Source: Comamonas sp009360615
Lineage (GTDB): Bacteria; Pseudomonadota; Gammaproteobacteria; Burkholderiales; Burkholderiaceae_C
DNA length: 64,000 nucleotides
Assembly: GCF_035784015.1 (NCBI RefSeq)
Contig: NZ_JALKOW010000004.1
Strand: one strand, 5' to 3'
Under the pieces are notes generated by a model that had not been told where the DNA came from, ran no database searches, and saw only the letters and a program-made list of their open reading frames with translations. Below, piece by piece: positions 45,459 through 54,212 of the stretch (the first letter of the stretch is position 1; each line of letters starts with the position of its first letter). Both the position numbers and the translations under genes were made by a program.

Positions 45459-45895
45459 CAAAACCGGACACCTTTCCTTTCGCCCAGGCACGGGCCGGGC
45501 TTGCAGACGAACAATCACAGCCATGTGAAGGACATGGCTGAAGCAGTATTCAGAATTTGGGCAAAGAGGCAGTAACAGCTCTTTGCAGCGACCCGGGGGT
45601 CGCAGAGCGCATGGAAACACGCTCGGGGGTGCCGGAACCTGGCTGGCGATTTGTCTGCGCAGCCTCACCTGCGGTGAGTCGTCAGAATGTTATGAATGCC
45701 CGCAGCCAGACGGCTTGGCGTCTGTTGGCAGATGAACAGACTGGGGCGATTTGAACAGATTTTTGCTGCGGGTCCAAGCCGGCGTGCGCGCTTTCCGGGC
45801 CCCGGCAGGGTCTTGGCAAACCGGGTTAACAATTAAGAACAAAAACAGCGTGCTGCGCACCATCCACGGCGCCTTCAGCTATCAAATTTGATGCA
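45459..45895. other. 437-bp gap between acyltransferase and hydroxylase genes
   Basis: No gene is supported; a 65-codon frame at 45557 has no domain features. A GCGACCC/GGGTCGC hairpin lies near 45586-45602. Bases 45872-45893 contain CAGCTATCAAATTTGATG, a fragment of the short palindromic repeat. Confidence 0.4.
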
Positions 45896-46666
45896 TCAGG
45901 AGGACTTGCTGCGCCCGCACACACGGGCGCTCCGATGCACATCGCGCCACAGCAGCATCTCGGCCACGCGTTCGGACTTGTCCTCGTCGAAGCCCAGCTG
46001 CTGCGCACGCTCGGCCGGATTGGTCCAGGTGCCGAACAACAGGTCCCACAGCGGCAGGCCGTAGTTCTGCGCATGGTGGCCATGCCGGTGGTGCACGGTA
46101 TGCATCTCAGGGCGCTGCAGCACATAGCCGAGCCAGCGCGGCGTGCGGATGTCGGCATGGGTGAACAGATCGAAGGCCGCCGTCAGTCCCAGGGCCACCG
46201 CCGCCGCCGCCGGGCTGGCGCCCAGCACCCAGTAGCTGGAGATCACGCTCAGCATCATGGCTGCACAGGAGTCCAGCGGGTGGGCATAGAACGAGGTCAG
46301 TACCTCGATGCGCCGCGCGCTGTGATGCAGCTGGTGGAACACGCGCCACAGCAGATCCGAGGCATGGGTGGCGCGATGCCACCAGTAAAAGACAAAGCTG
46401 GTGATGAAAAAGCTCAGCAGCCCCACCAGCAGCGGGTTCCAGCGCACGCCTACATCGAACAGCGCATGCTGGCGGATCCGCTCTTCCAGCAACCCGCCCA
46501 ATACCAACGTGCAGGCCAGCGTCAGCGCGCCCAGGGCACTGCTGTAGATCAGCCAGCGCCGGTCGCAGAGATTGCGCGAGGCGGGCGCAATCACCTCGCG
46601 CGTGAACACCGCCACGAACAGCAGCGCAATCAGCGGATAGACCAGGTACTCCAGCACGGCAAACAC
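45896..46666 (-). CDS. Sterol desaturase/fatty acid hydroxylase-family protein
   Basis: A 256-aa membrane di-iron enzyme with the three His boxes: HRATH, HQLHHSA and HTVHHRHGHH. Four or so membrane segments surround them. The family hydroxylates or desaturates lipids. It starts with GTG at 46666 directly after AAGGGGA; a second GTG nine bases on has better spacing. Substrate unknown; many bacterial members act on alkylglycerols, carotenoids or fatty acids. Confidence 0.85.
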   Translation of the reverse strand: MFAVLEYLVYPLIALLFVAVFTREVIAPASRNLCDRRWLIYSSALGALTLACTLVLGGLLEERIRQHALFDVGVRWNPLLVGLLSFFITSFVFYWWHRATHASDLLWRVFHQLHHSARRIEVLTSFYAHPLDSCAAMMLSVISSYWVLGASPAAAAVALGLTAAFDLFTHADIRTPRWLGYVLQRPEMHTVHHRHGHHAQNYGLPLWDLLFGTWTNPAERAQQLGFDEDKSERVAEMLLWRDVHRSARVCGRSKSS

Positions 46667-46716
46667 TCCCCTTGCGGTTTGCCTTGCAGTCTATCGGCTG
46701 ATGTGGCTTTGCCGAT

Positions 46717-47679
46717 TTATTGGGGCAATACGAACTGCTCCAGCGGCGTGTCGTTGGGCGCAGCCAGCTGCTTCTTCAGCATCTCGCCCATGGGCAGGTT
46801 CAGGTTCACGTTCTTGGGTGCAATGGGCTGCATGAACCATTTGTCATAGAGCCTGTGCAGCTCGCCCGAGCGGATCATCTGCAAGATGGCCCCGTCCACG
46901 GCCTTCTTGATCTGCGGGTCGTTCTTGCTGAACTGGATGGCAATCGGCTCGGCACCGATCACCTCACCCACGATCTTGTAGTCCTTGGGATTCTTGCTCT
47001 GCCCGATGACGCCGGCCAGCATGTTGTCGTCCAGCACAAAGGCATCGACGCGACCCGACTCCAGCATCAGAAAGCTCTCGAACTGGTCCTTGCTCATCAG
47101 CGTCTTGAAGCTCAGCGCATTGTCGCTGGCGTACTTGCGCAGAATCTGCACCGCCGTCGTGCCCGTGATGGCACCCACATTGCGTCCCTGCAGCTGCTTG
47201 AAGGAGGTGATGCCCGAGTCGGCACGCACGGCCATGCGCACCTCGCTGACATAGGTGGTCAAACCAAACGCCACCTGCTTCTGGCGCGTGAGGTTGTGGG
47301 TCATGCTGGCGCAATTGAAATCGGCCGTGCCGTTGTTGATCAGCGGCATGGTGTTCTGCGGCGTCAGCACCATGTACTTGATCTGGGCCTTGGGCGCAAT
47401 CGCATGCACCACGCGCTCGCAGAGGTCCATGTGATAGCCGACGAACTTCTCGTTGGCACCGATCGCGTAGGACATGGGGACAGCGGCTTCGCGCACGCCC
47501 AGCACCACGGTGCCGCCCGCCTGCCAGCGCTGCAGCGTGGGCGATGCGGACAGATCCGCGGCCGTGTCGATATTGGCACCGAAAGTGGAGCCCGCCGCAT
47601 CGGTCTTGCCCGCAGCCATGACCGAACCCGCGCATGCCAGCGCAGCTGCCAGACCCACCCATTTCAACGACTTGCCCAT
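46717..47679 (-). CDS. Amino acid ABC transporter binding protein, GltI-like
   Basis: A 320-aa periplasmic protein with a signal peptide (LAAALACAGSVMAAG). It follows the glutamate/aspartate-binding GltI pattern: VGYHMDLCERVV, NTMPLINNGTADFNC, NLTRQKQVAFGLTTYV, LESGRVDAFVLDDNMLAG and YDKWFMQPIAPKNVNLN. No permease or ATPase gene is next to it, so it is an orphan receptor here. GGGAGTGGG precedes the ATG. Confidence 0.88.
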   Translation of the reverse strand: MGKSLKWVGLAAALACAGSVMAAGKTDAAGSTFGANIDTAADLSASPTLQRWQAGGTVVLGVREAAVPMSYAIGANEKFVGYHMDLCERVVHAIAPKAQIKYMVLTPQNTMPLINNGTADFNCASMTHNLTRQKQVAFGLTTYVSEVRMAVRADSGITSFKQLQGRNVGAITGTTAVQILRKYASDNALSFKTLMSKDQFESFLMLESGRVDAFVLDDNMLAGVIGQSKNPKDYKIVGEVIGAEPIAIQFSKNDPQIKKAVDGAILQMIRSGELHRLYDKWFMQPIAPKNVNLNLPMGEMLKKQLAAPNDTPLEQFVLPQ

Positions 47680-47689
47680 CACCCACTCC

Positions 47690-47729
47690 CAAAAAAACAA
47701 AAGCGCCGAGACCTCTGGTCATCGGCGCT
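47690..47729 (-). terminator. Terminator between DTW gene and GltI-like gene
   Basis: AGCGCCGA and TCGGCGCT form a perfect 8-bp stem over a 12-base loop, followed on the minus strand by TTTGTTTTTTT. Confidence 0.85.
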
Positions 47730-47836
47730 CATCACCCACCCGATCCGGCACACACCTCATGCACGCATGGGGCCCTGGGCCGATTGTCGCTGCTCGCTTA
47801 TCGCTTTGGGTGGAATGCTTATGCCTGCGCGTCGCC

Positions 47837-48682
47837 TCATGCGTCGCGTTTGGCGCTGGCGGCCTCCATCCGTTCGCGCAGGCACTGGTGGGTGCTGCTG
47901 GCCTCATCGACCGGCTGCTGGTGCTTGGCCCGCAGATAGCGCTCGGTGAACACGCCCAGATAGCTCTCCAGCACGCGGCCGGCCTGCACATCGCCGGCAT
48001 CACCCACCAGCTCCAGGCACAGGGCCGCCACCTCGCTGGTGCAGAAATGGTCGTCGCGCTTGGATCTGCGCAACTGATAGCGCGAAATCAGATCCGGGTG
48101 CAGGCTGAGCACGGGAAAGCCATCGAGATACGGGCTTTTGCGAAACATCTTGCGCGCCTCGGACCAGGTCGCGTCCAGCAGGATGAACAGCGGGCGCCTG
48201 CCGGGCTGCAGCGCACGGCTGTCGCCACCGTCCAGCGCCTCCACCACCCGCCCTGCCGGCTCGGCATATTCGCCGGGAAACACCACATAGGGCTGCCATT
48301 GCGGGTCGGCCAGCAAGGCCTGCAGCTGCGGATCCACCTCGGTGCGCGACCAGCCAAAGGCATGGGTGTCCTGCACCACATCGGCAATCAGCCAGCCCGT
48401 GTTGCTGGGCTTGAGCGGCTCCGCATCGTGCATCAGCAGGCAGAAGGCCGCGCGCGTGGCCAGCCCGGGGCGCAGCGCGCACATGCAGTGGGATGGACGC
48501 AGCCTGCAGCCCTCGCAGCGCTCGCCCTTGGGGCCTCCGCGCGCCAGAAACGGCCGCGTGCTGCGCGCCAGCCGCGCCTGGCGCAAGCGCGAGACGGCAT
48601 GTGGGGGCAGCGTGGAGGCAAGGGCTTTGTGAGGGCTCGGCGCAGCAGGAGGCAAGGGCGTGGAAGCGGGCAAGACGGACAC
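47837..48682 (-). CDS. DTW-domain tRNA aminocarboxypropyltransferase-like protein
   Basis: A protein of about 281 aa with the DTW motif (LLDATWSEARKMF) and zinc-type cysteines CEGCRLRPSHCMC. DTW proteins (TapT/YfiP) add an aminocarboxypropyl group to uridine in tRNA using SAM. The N-terminus is unclear: the frame is open to 48817, overlapping the end of the upstream lipoprotein gene by 65 bp, and has no good ribosome site. I list a GTG at 48682; the domain itself starts near residue 35. Confidence 0.78.
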   Translation of the reverse strand: MSVLPASTPLPPAAPSPHKALASTLPPHAVSRLRQARLARSTRPFLARGGPKGERCEGCRLRPSHCMCALRPGLATRAAFCLLMHDAEPLKPSNTGWLIADVVQDTHAFGWSRTEVDPQLQALLADPQWQPYVVFPGEYAEPAGRVVEALDGGDSRALQPGRRPLFILLDATWSEARKMFRKSPYLDGFPVLSLHPDLISRYQLRRSKRDDHFCTSEVAALCLELVGDAGDVQAGRVLESYLGVFTERYLRAKHQQPVDEASSTHQCLRERMEAASAKRDA

Positions 48683-48752
48683 CAGCGGGTTCGGACAGAG
48701 CCCGGATTGTCCCGCCTTTGCCAATCCCGGTGCTGGCGCTCCCGCAGCGCGC

Positions 48753-49535
48753 TCAATCGCAGTCGCCCTGCTCGAAAGTCGGCCCGCGCCCGAAGCTGAA
48801 CACCGTGGGCCTGGCATTCCTGAGCCCGGTCGAGATCACGCTCCTGAAGCGTTCAGGCTCGCAGTTGAAGCGCGTATCCAGCACATAGTCCTCGGACTCG
48901 GCCTTGATCATGGCGGCGCGCCAGGCCGAAGTTGCATCCAGCACCTTGCCGTCCACCATGGGGGCCTGCACCGAGTAATTGATGAAGTGGGTCAGGCGCG
49001 AGCCCTTGGCCTCCAGATAGACCACCGGGTCGGCGGCATTGCCGCACAGCGTCAGGCAGTCGGCGTAGTAACGGCTGTCCAGCAAGGGTTCGAAGCTGCC
49101 GAAAGTCAGGTCGCCGAGCTTGATGTCGGGCTGGCCCTCGGCCACGTTCAGCACGCTCTTGAGCGAGAGATTGCAGCTGGGTGCGATATCGATCTCGACA
49201 GACTCGATGATCTTGTCGGCCTCGTCGCTGACCAGGGTGATATCGCAGCCATCGGCGCGGAACTGATGGCGGTGGAATTCCGAGCGCATGGCCGGGCCGG
49301 CGATCTTCTGCGCATAGGCCAGATTCATGCCGATGGTCTCGGTGCCGAAGAGCTGGTCAATCACCCGCCTGGCTTCGGCAGCCGGCGGTGCCGCCGCAGG
49401 GGCCGGTGCAGCGGTCGGGGCCTGTGCCGGGGGCGCCGTGGCTTCGGTCCTGGAATCGGAGCAGGCCAGCAGCAGTGCCGCTGTCGCCATGACCCCCGTC
49501 CGGACTCCGCAGCGTTTGATCCAGCGATGAGGCAT
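48753..49535 (-). CDS. Exported lipoprotein, function unknown
   Basis: A 260-aa protein with signal peptide and lipobox (ALLLAC). A 35-residue Ala/Pro linker follows, then a soluble domain with several cysteines (DGCDIT, APSCNLS, YADCLTLCGNA, FNCEPE, GDCD) that could form disulfides in the periplasm. I do not recognise the family. AAGGAC lies seven bases before the ATG at 49535; an ATG six bases upstream is also in frame. Confidence 0.65.
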   Translation of the reverse strand: MPHRWIKRCGVRTGVMATAALLLACSDSRTEATAPPAQAPTAAPAPAAAPPAAEARRVIDQLFGTETIGMNLAYAQKIAGPAMRSEFHRHQFRADGCDITLVSDEADKIIESVEIDIAPSCNLSLKSVLNVAEGQPDIKLGDLTFGSFEPLLDSRYYADCLTLCGNAADPVVYLEAKGSRLTHFINYSVQAPMVDGKVLDATSAWRAAMIKAESEDYVLDTRFNCEPERFRSVISTGLRNARPTVFSFGRGPTFEQGDCD

Positions 49536-49606
49536 CTTCATGTCCTTGCGAGTTCACCAGCTCGCAATATAGGTGCAGGCCCCGAAATCACCAAGCACGG
49601 GAAGTT

Positions 49607-50218
49607 TCAGCCTCCCAAGCACTCCAGCTCGAACAGCGGCATCTCGGCATCGCGGCTGAGCCAGACACCGCCGCCCAGCTCCTTGAAGTGCGGCTGCAGG
49701 CCTCGGCGGTACAGCTCGGCACGGTGGCGGTACAGGCGCGGGTCGGTCAAGTCCTCGTCGATGATGTCGCGCTCGTAGTCCTCGCGCGCCACGGCCTCGA
49801 TATAGAGCCCGCCGCGCGACAGCCGGCCCAGATTGGCCAGTGCCTTTTTCAGGTCGGCCGGACTCAGATAGGGCAGCACGCCCTGGCAGATCACCAGATC
49901 GAAAGGCTGGCCATCTTTGGGCTTCCAATCCACCACCGAGCCCCGCTCCCAGCCATAGCGCTCGCAGAGGTAGGGGCTGAACTCCACGCCCTGATACTGC
50001 ACGCCCGGAAAATGCCTCCGCACCGCCTCGCGCCACAGGCCTATGCCGCAGCCCACATCGAGCACCCGCTGCACGGGCACGCGCAGATACGCAAGATACG
50101 AGCAGACGAACGCGCCCAGCCGACGCGCGTGCTCGGGGTCGATCACGCTGGTCTTTTTGTCAAAGTAAAAGCGCTGGTAATACGCCTCGTCAAACCACTC
50201 GTTGCTTGCTGATTGCAC
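49607..50218 (-). CDS. SAM-dependent methyltransferase
   Basis: A 203-aa class I methyltransferase: VLDVGCGIGLWREAV is the SAM motif I, followed by YQGVEFSPYLCERYGW and DLVICQGVLPYLSP. The substrate is unknown. Start GTG 50218 is chosen because AAGGAGG lies five bases upstream; the frame is open to 50239. It stands alone between a lipoprotein gene and a small zinc-ribbon gene. Confidence 0.85.
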   Translation of the reverse strand: MQSASNEWFDEAYYQRFYFDKKTSVIDPEHARRLGAFVCSYLAYLRVPVQRVLDVGCGIGLWREAVRRHFPGVQYQGVEFSPYLCERYGWERGSVVDWKPKDGQPFDLVICQGVLPYLSPADLKKALANLGRLSRGGLYIEAVAREDYERDIIDEDLTDPRLYRHRAELYRRGLQPHFKELGGGVWLSRDAEMPLFELECLGG

Positions 50219-50310
50219 GCAGCCTCCTTCAAGAAACAAACGGCGCCCGAAGACGCCGAAACTTCAAAAACCGACGCTGACTCAGGAAAGAGCAGCCTGC
50301 AAGGACCCAG

Positions 50311-50378
50311 GCGGCCCCGCCGCCCCGCAGCGAGGCTGTCGCCCCCCGCCAGAAGAAGGCGCCCAGCGCCTCAGGGGG
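50311..50378. repeat. GC-rich 3'-end repeat, copy 2
   Basis: On the minus strand: CCCCCTGAGGCGCT, GGCGCCTTCTTC, GGGGGGCGAC, then CTCGCTGCGGGGCGGC. Same block order as 2910-2992, and it also begins directly after a minus-strand stop codon. Confidence 0.7.
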
Positions 50379-50621
50379 TTAAATTCTGCCGACCACGGAC
50401 CAGCCCTTGCGCTGGTCCTGCTTGTTGTTCTCGTAGTCCCATACCGTGCCGCAGCGCTCGCAGACATAGCGGGTCACCGTCGCCGTGCTCGAGCCGCGCT
50501 CCTCCTTGCGGTTGCCGCGCTGCATCAGTTCGGCATGGCCGGGGGCCTTGCGCCAGTTGCGCTGAATGCCGGCACAGGCATCGCACAGATGGTCTTCGGC
50601 AGGGGTGGTGGTGTTGGTCAT
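50379..50621 (-). CDS. Small zinc-ribbon-like protein
   Basis: An 80-aa protein with two CxxC pairs (LCDACAG and VCERCGTVWDY) that probably bind one zinc. The second pair reads like a rubredoxin-type zinc ribbon. It is soluble and has no other recognised features. The start at MTNTTTP lacks a strong ribosome site. I do not know its function. Confidence 0.6.
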   Translation of the reverse strand: MTNTTTPAEDHLCDACAGIQRNWRKAPGHAELMQRGNRKEERGSSTATVTRYVCERCGTVWDYENNKQDQRKGWSVVGRI

Positions 50622-50866
50622 GAAAAAACTACTGAATGTGGTGCAGGTGCCGGACATCTGCCCGCGCTGCAAAGCAGCCATTGTGCCGCCTGCCCCGGTT
50701 TTGCACCGGCAGCCGTCGCAGCATCACCGCTTGCAGGTAGGGCATGACCGACCGTGAAGCCGGCCCGGGCCCGTCTTTTCCATGCTTCTTCACCCAGATT
50801 TGTTACCAAATGATTCAGAATCGCTATGCTTCGGACTGAAGCAAACGAACAACAAGGGAGAGGTTT

Positions 50867-52030
50867 GTGTACAAGAAAACGTTGCTGGCGGCCATGGTGG
50901 GCACGGGGGTGGGCATGAATGCGCTTGCGGCAGATATTCGCGACCAGTGGGACATCCAGATAAGCAAGGCGGAACTGGTGTTCCCCGGCACGCCCCCGCA
51001 GGATGCGGCCAATGGCATCAAGGACGCACTGTCCCAGTTCGCGATTCCCGCCAACCTCAGCTACCGCGCCATGCCGTCCACACCGCCCGCGCGCCCCGGC
51101 GCCCCCAGACTCAGGCAGATGTCGGGAGCCGTACCTTCGCCCGAGTACCTTTGCGAGGACGCCTATGCCGAGATCTCTAAAAAGCCCCCACCCGTCAAGA
51201 ACGCCTTTGCCTTTATCGCCGAAGGCCATCAGGTCTGCCTCTACAGCTTTGCCCAGGGTGTCAAGGCCTATGTGGTGTACTACAGCATCAAGCGCACCGA
51301 GTCGCTGACCTCGGGCCTGTTCAACGGCATTACCAAGGCCATACGCGGCAGCGACGAGGACCGGGCTGCGGGCCAGCTCAAGGAAAACATCGATGCCATT
51401 CGCACCAAGCTTCCCAAGCTGTTGGTGGAACGCATCGATATTCCCGGCCGTCCGCAGGAAACCCCGGATCTGCAGGCCGTTACCGCCCTGATTCCCCCGG
51501 CCCCCGAAGCCACTGCTACCGTCGCCGCCTCGCCGACCACCGCTGCGGTTGGCACGCCGTTGCAGGCCAAGGTGGAGGCGCGCAAAAACCTCACAGCCAT
51601 GGGCATGACCTATCACTCTCAGCCGCAGTTCATGGATGCCATACGACGCAAGGACGATGTGGCCGTGCAGCTGTTCATCGACGGCGGCGGCATCAATCTC
51701 GACGCCATCGACGGCAGCGGCAAGACGGCGCTGCAGATCGCGCAGACCCAGGGCACACCCGAAATCGTGGCCCTGCTCCAGCCCAGGGCCAGGCCCGCAG
51801 CCGTGGAGGCACCTGCTTCGGTCGGCACAACACCGGCGCTGCTGCAGCCCGCTTCAGCCGATGCCGCTCCTGTGGACTTCAGTAAGATCCCGCCTGAGCT
51901 GCTGACCGAAATGGATGCCGAAGTGGCCAAGCTGCCTGTATCGGCGGAGCAAAAACAGCTGGCGCGCAACCATCTCGCGCGTCAGTACCTCAAGATCCAG
52001 GCCCTGGCCAACGCCCTCAAGTCCCAATAA
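50867..52030 (+). CDS. Exported protein with ankyrin-like repeat
   Basis: A 387-aa protein starting with GTG behind AAGGGAGAGG and with a signal peptide (LLAAMVGTGVGMNALAA). The first 200 residues form an unrecognised periplasmic domain. An Ala/Pro linker follows, then an ankyrin-like unit (QPQFMDAIRRKDDVAVQLFIDGGG, shown in part; DGSGKTALQIAQTQG; PEIVALLQ) around 247-300. The C-terminal 70 residues are helical. Ankyrin units bind proteins, so it may be a periplasmic adaptor. No partner is evident. Confidence 0.7.
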   Translation: MYKKTLLAAMVGTGVGMNALAADIRDQWDIQISKAELVFPGTPPQDAANGIKDALSQFAIPANLSYRAMPSTPPARPGAPRLRQMSGAVPSPEYLCEDAYAEISKKPPPVKNAFAFIAEGHQVCLYSFAQGVKAYVVYYSIKRTESLTSGLFNGITKAIRGSDEDRAAGQLKENIDAIRTKLPKLLVERIDIPGRPQETPDLQAVTALIPPAPEATATVAASPTTAAVGTPLQAKVEARKNLTAMGMTYHSQPQFMDAIRRKDDVAVQLFIDGGGINLDAIDGSGKTALQIAQTQGTPEIVALLQPRARPAAVEAPASVGTTPALLQPASADAAPVDFSKIPPELLTEMDAEVAKLPVSAEQKQLARNHLARQYLKIQALANALKSQ

Positions 52031-52092
52031 CACGGGCTGACTCCTGCCATGTAAAAGGGCCGCTTGCGCAGCCCTGATTCATGTGGCGTGGA

Positions 52093-52467
52093 TCACGCCT
52101 TGGCGGGGCGATAGGCCAGACAGATCTTGTTGCCGTCGGGGTCGCGCAGATAGGCCAGATACATGGAGTCGCCGCGCCAGCCCGGCGCGTCCTCGATCGA
52201 CACACCACCCGCTGCCAGGCCAGCCGCATGGGCCGCGTTCACCTGATCGGTGGACTGGGCCAGAAAACCCGTGGTGGCGCCATTGCCCGAGCTTGCCGAC
52301 TCACCGTTGATGGGCGTGGAGATGGCGAACACGCCCGTGGGGCTGCGGTAGAAGAAACGATTCTTGTTGGCAACGCCGGGCGCAATGCCCAGCTGCCCCA
52401 GCATCGCGTCGTAAAAGCGCTTGCTGGACTGCAGATCATTTACACCCAGCATGATGTGGCTAAACAT
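52093..52467 (-). CDS. VOC/glyoxalase-family protein
   Basis: A 124-aa vicinal oxygen chelate protein: MFSHIMLGVNDLQSSKRFYDAML opens the first beta-alpha-beta unit (in part HIMLGVNDLQSSKRFYD) and YLRDPDGNKICLAYRP closes the second. Metal ligands would be H4 and the Glu-equivalent near the end, but the latter is not clear (NKICLAY), so it may be a non-enzymatic or atypical member. GGAGACAACC precedes the ATG. Divergent from the flavin reductase gene. Confidence 0.85.
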   Translation of the reverse strand: MFSHIMLGVNDLQSSKRFYDAMLGQLGIAPGVANKNRFFYRSPTGVFAISTPINGESASSGNGATTGFLAQSTDQVNAAHAAGLAAGGVSIEDAPGWRGDSMYLAYLRDPDGNKICLAYRPAKA

Positions 52468-52570
52468 GGTTGTCTCCTGGAAAAGCCCGGTTTCGGGCGA
52501 AGATGGGAAATCGGCAGGCCATCGTAACGGGAGCGTGCCGCCCTCTTCTGTCACCCATTTTCAGCCCACC

Positions 52571-53146
52571 ATGCTGCCAGACCATTTCACCCCGGTTCCC
52601 CTGGACAAATCCTACCGTCTGCTCAATCACGGCCCCACGGTCATCGTCTCGGCCCAGCATGCGGGCGAGCGCAACGCCATGAGCGCGGCCTGGGCCTGCG
52701 CACTCGATTTCGCGCCGCCCAAGATCAGCGTTGTGCTCGACAAGGCCACGCGCACGCGTGCCCTGGTCGAAGGTAGCGGCCTCTTCGCCCTGCAGCTGCC
52801 CACCGTGCCGCAGGCCGCCCTGACGATGGGCATAGGCACGGACAGCGCCGTCACTGAACCCCACAAACTCGCCAAACATGGCGTGCAGTTGTTCGACGCA
52901 CCGGGCTTCGATGTACCGCTGGTGGCTGGCTGCGCCGCCTGGCTGGTCTGCAAGCTGATTCCCGAGCCGCACAACCAGCAAAGCTATGACCTGTTCATCG
53001 CCGACGTCGTGGCGGCCTGGGCCGACAAGCGGGTGTTCCGCAACGGACACTGGGAGTTCGGCTCCGCGCCTGCCGAGCTGCGCACCCTGCACTACGTGGC
53101 TGGCGGGCAGTTCTTCGCAATCGGCGAATCGGTGCTCGTGAAATAG
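52571..53146 (+). CDS. Flavin reductase-family protein
   Basis: A 191-aa FMN-binding split-barrel protein: LLNHGPTVIVSAQHAGERNAMSAAW (in part) and PPKISVVLDKATRTRALVEGSG, with AALTMGIGTDSA, match the flavin reductase-like domain. It may supply reduced flavin or act as a flavoprotein of unknown target. I start at MLPDHF (52571). It stands alone. Confidence 0.82.
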   Translation: MLPDHFTPVPLDKSYRLLNHGPTVIVSAQHAGERNAMSAAWACALDFAPPKISVVLDKATRTRALVEGSGLFALQLPTVPQAALTMGIGTDSAVTEPHKLAKHGVQLFDAPGFDVPLVAGCAAWLVCKLIPEPHNQQSYDLFIADVVAAWADKRVFRNGHWEFGSAPAELRTLHYVAGGQFFAIGESVLVK

Positions 53147-53163
53147 AAGCTCTCATGGCCGCA

Positions 53164-53195
53164 TCGCTTATGCATCAAGCGCCGGCAGCTATCCA
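53164..53195. repeat. Short palindromic repeat after the flavin reductase gene
   Basis: CGCTT, seven bases, AAGCG, then CCGGCAGCTATCCAAA. Same stem and tail as the copies at 12130, 55279 and 61799. Confidence 0.6.
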
Positions 53196-53393
53196 AATAA
53201 TGCGCACTTTGCCGTGACGGCCACTGACACCCTCAGGTGCCCCGGCCCGCAGCACCTGCGCACCCGGGTCCTTGTAACCGCCTTGATTTAGACTGCTTCA
53301 CCGACAGACATGTCAACCACCCCATGACTGCCAGTGCAGTACCGTCGCACAGGGCAGCGATCCATGCTATCAATCACTGCGAAGCGACAGGCC

Positions 53394-54212
53394 ATGGCGC
53401 AAGAGTTTTTTGATCCCGTGCTGTTCATCAAGGAGGAGGCACCGACTTCGGTTGATCTGTCGCGGACACCGTTTTTCTGCAATATCCACGGCTACCCCCA
53501 CTACTGCGCGGAGCCGCCCACAGGCGTGACGCTGCTGGAGCCGGCCACCAGTGATCCCAGGGTCGCCATGGGCAACGCATACCAGGTTGTCTCGGCGACC
53601 ACCACCCACCCAGATCCCCGCTACGGCAACCAGACCCGGCTGGAGTTCCGGGCCGACCGGATCGCGTACGAAGCCCTTGTCGCCACCCCTGCAACTGCGG
53701 CGGCTTTCGGGATGACGCTGATCGAGCCCGGACAGGGCATTCGCATCGCCAGTCCGCAGTCACGGCTTTCGCTGATCGACTATGAGTACGGCATGTTTGC
53801 CGGGCACCGCTCGCCCTACGAGGGCACCGGCTACCGCCTGCTGGGCAAGGTCTGCACCGATCTCGAACATCACGATTTTCCCCATGTCTTCACCTCCATC
53901 GACCCGCACCTGCCCCTGGTGATTTCGGTGGGGAGGTACTGGCCCAAAGAGCAGAAAATCTGTCTGGCCGATCTCTGGGTGCCACGTGGCAAGGCCTTGT
54001 ACGTGCCGCCCCGGCCCGACGCACCGGGTCAGGCCTGCCTGGATCTGCACGGCAACCGCAATTCGGCCCTGGCCTGCTGGCATGGGATCGATCGCTCCAG
54101 CGTCAGAACCCAGACCTTGCTGCAGACCGAAGGCGGTTATTTCTACTGGTTCTGGAACGAGCTGCCCACCACCCATCCCCTTCTGGACATGACAGGAGCG
54201 CCCCATGATTGA
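53394..54212 (+). CDS. Hypothetical protein paired with a histidine kinase
   Basis: A 272-aa soluble protein I do not recognise. It lacks a signal peptide and membrane segments, and is rich in aromatic residues, His and Pro (FFCNIHGYPHYCAEPP, DLEHHDFPHVF, YFYWFWNELPTTHP). The last 8 bp overlap the start of a sensor kinase gene, so the two are translated together; it may be a ligand or partner protein of that kinase. Start uncertain: Met at 53334, 53364 or 53394. Confidence 0.6.
   Translation: MAQEFFDPVLFIKEEAPTSVDLSRTPFFCNIHGYPHYCAEPPTGVTLLEPATSDPRVAMGNAYQVVSATTTHPDPRYGNQTRLEFRADRIAYEALVATPATAAAFGMTLIEPGQGIRIASPQSRLSLIDYEYGMFAGHRSPYEGTGYRLLGKVCTDLEHHDFPHVFTSIDPHLPLVISVGRYWPKEQKICLADLWVPRGKALYVPPRPDAPGQACLDLHGNRNSALACWHGIDRSSVRTQTLLQTEGGYFYWFWNELPTTHPLLDMTGAPHD

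Noticed and set aside
45557..45754. 65-codon frame in the acyltransferase/hydroxylase gap
   Set aside because: No ribosome site, domain or compositional support.
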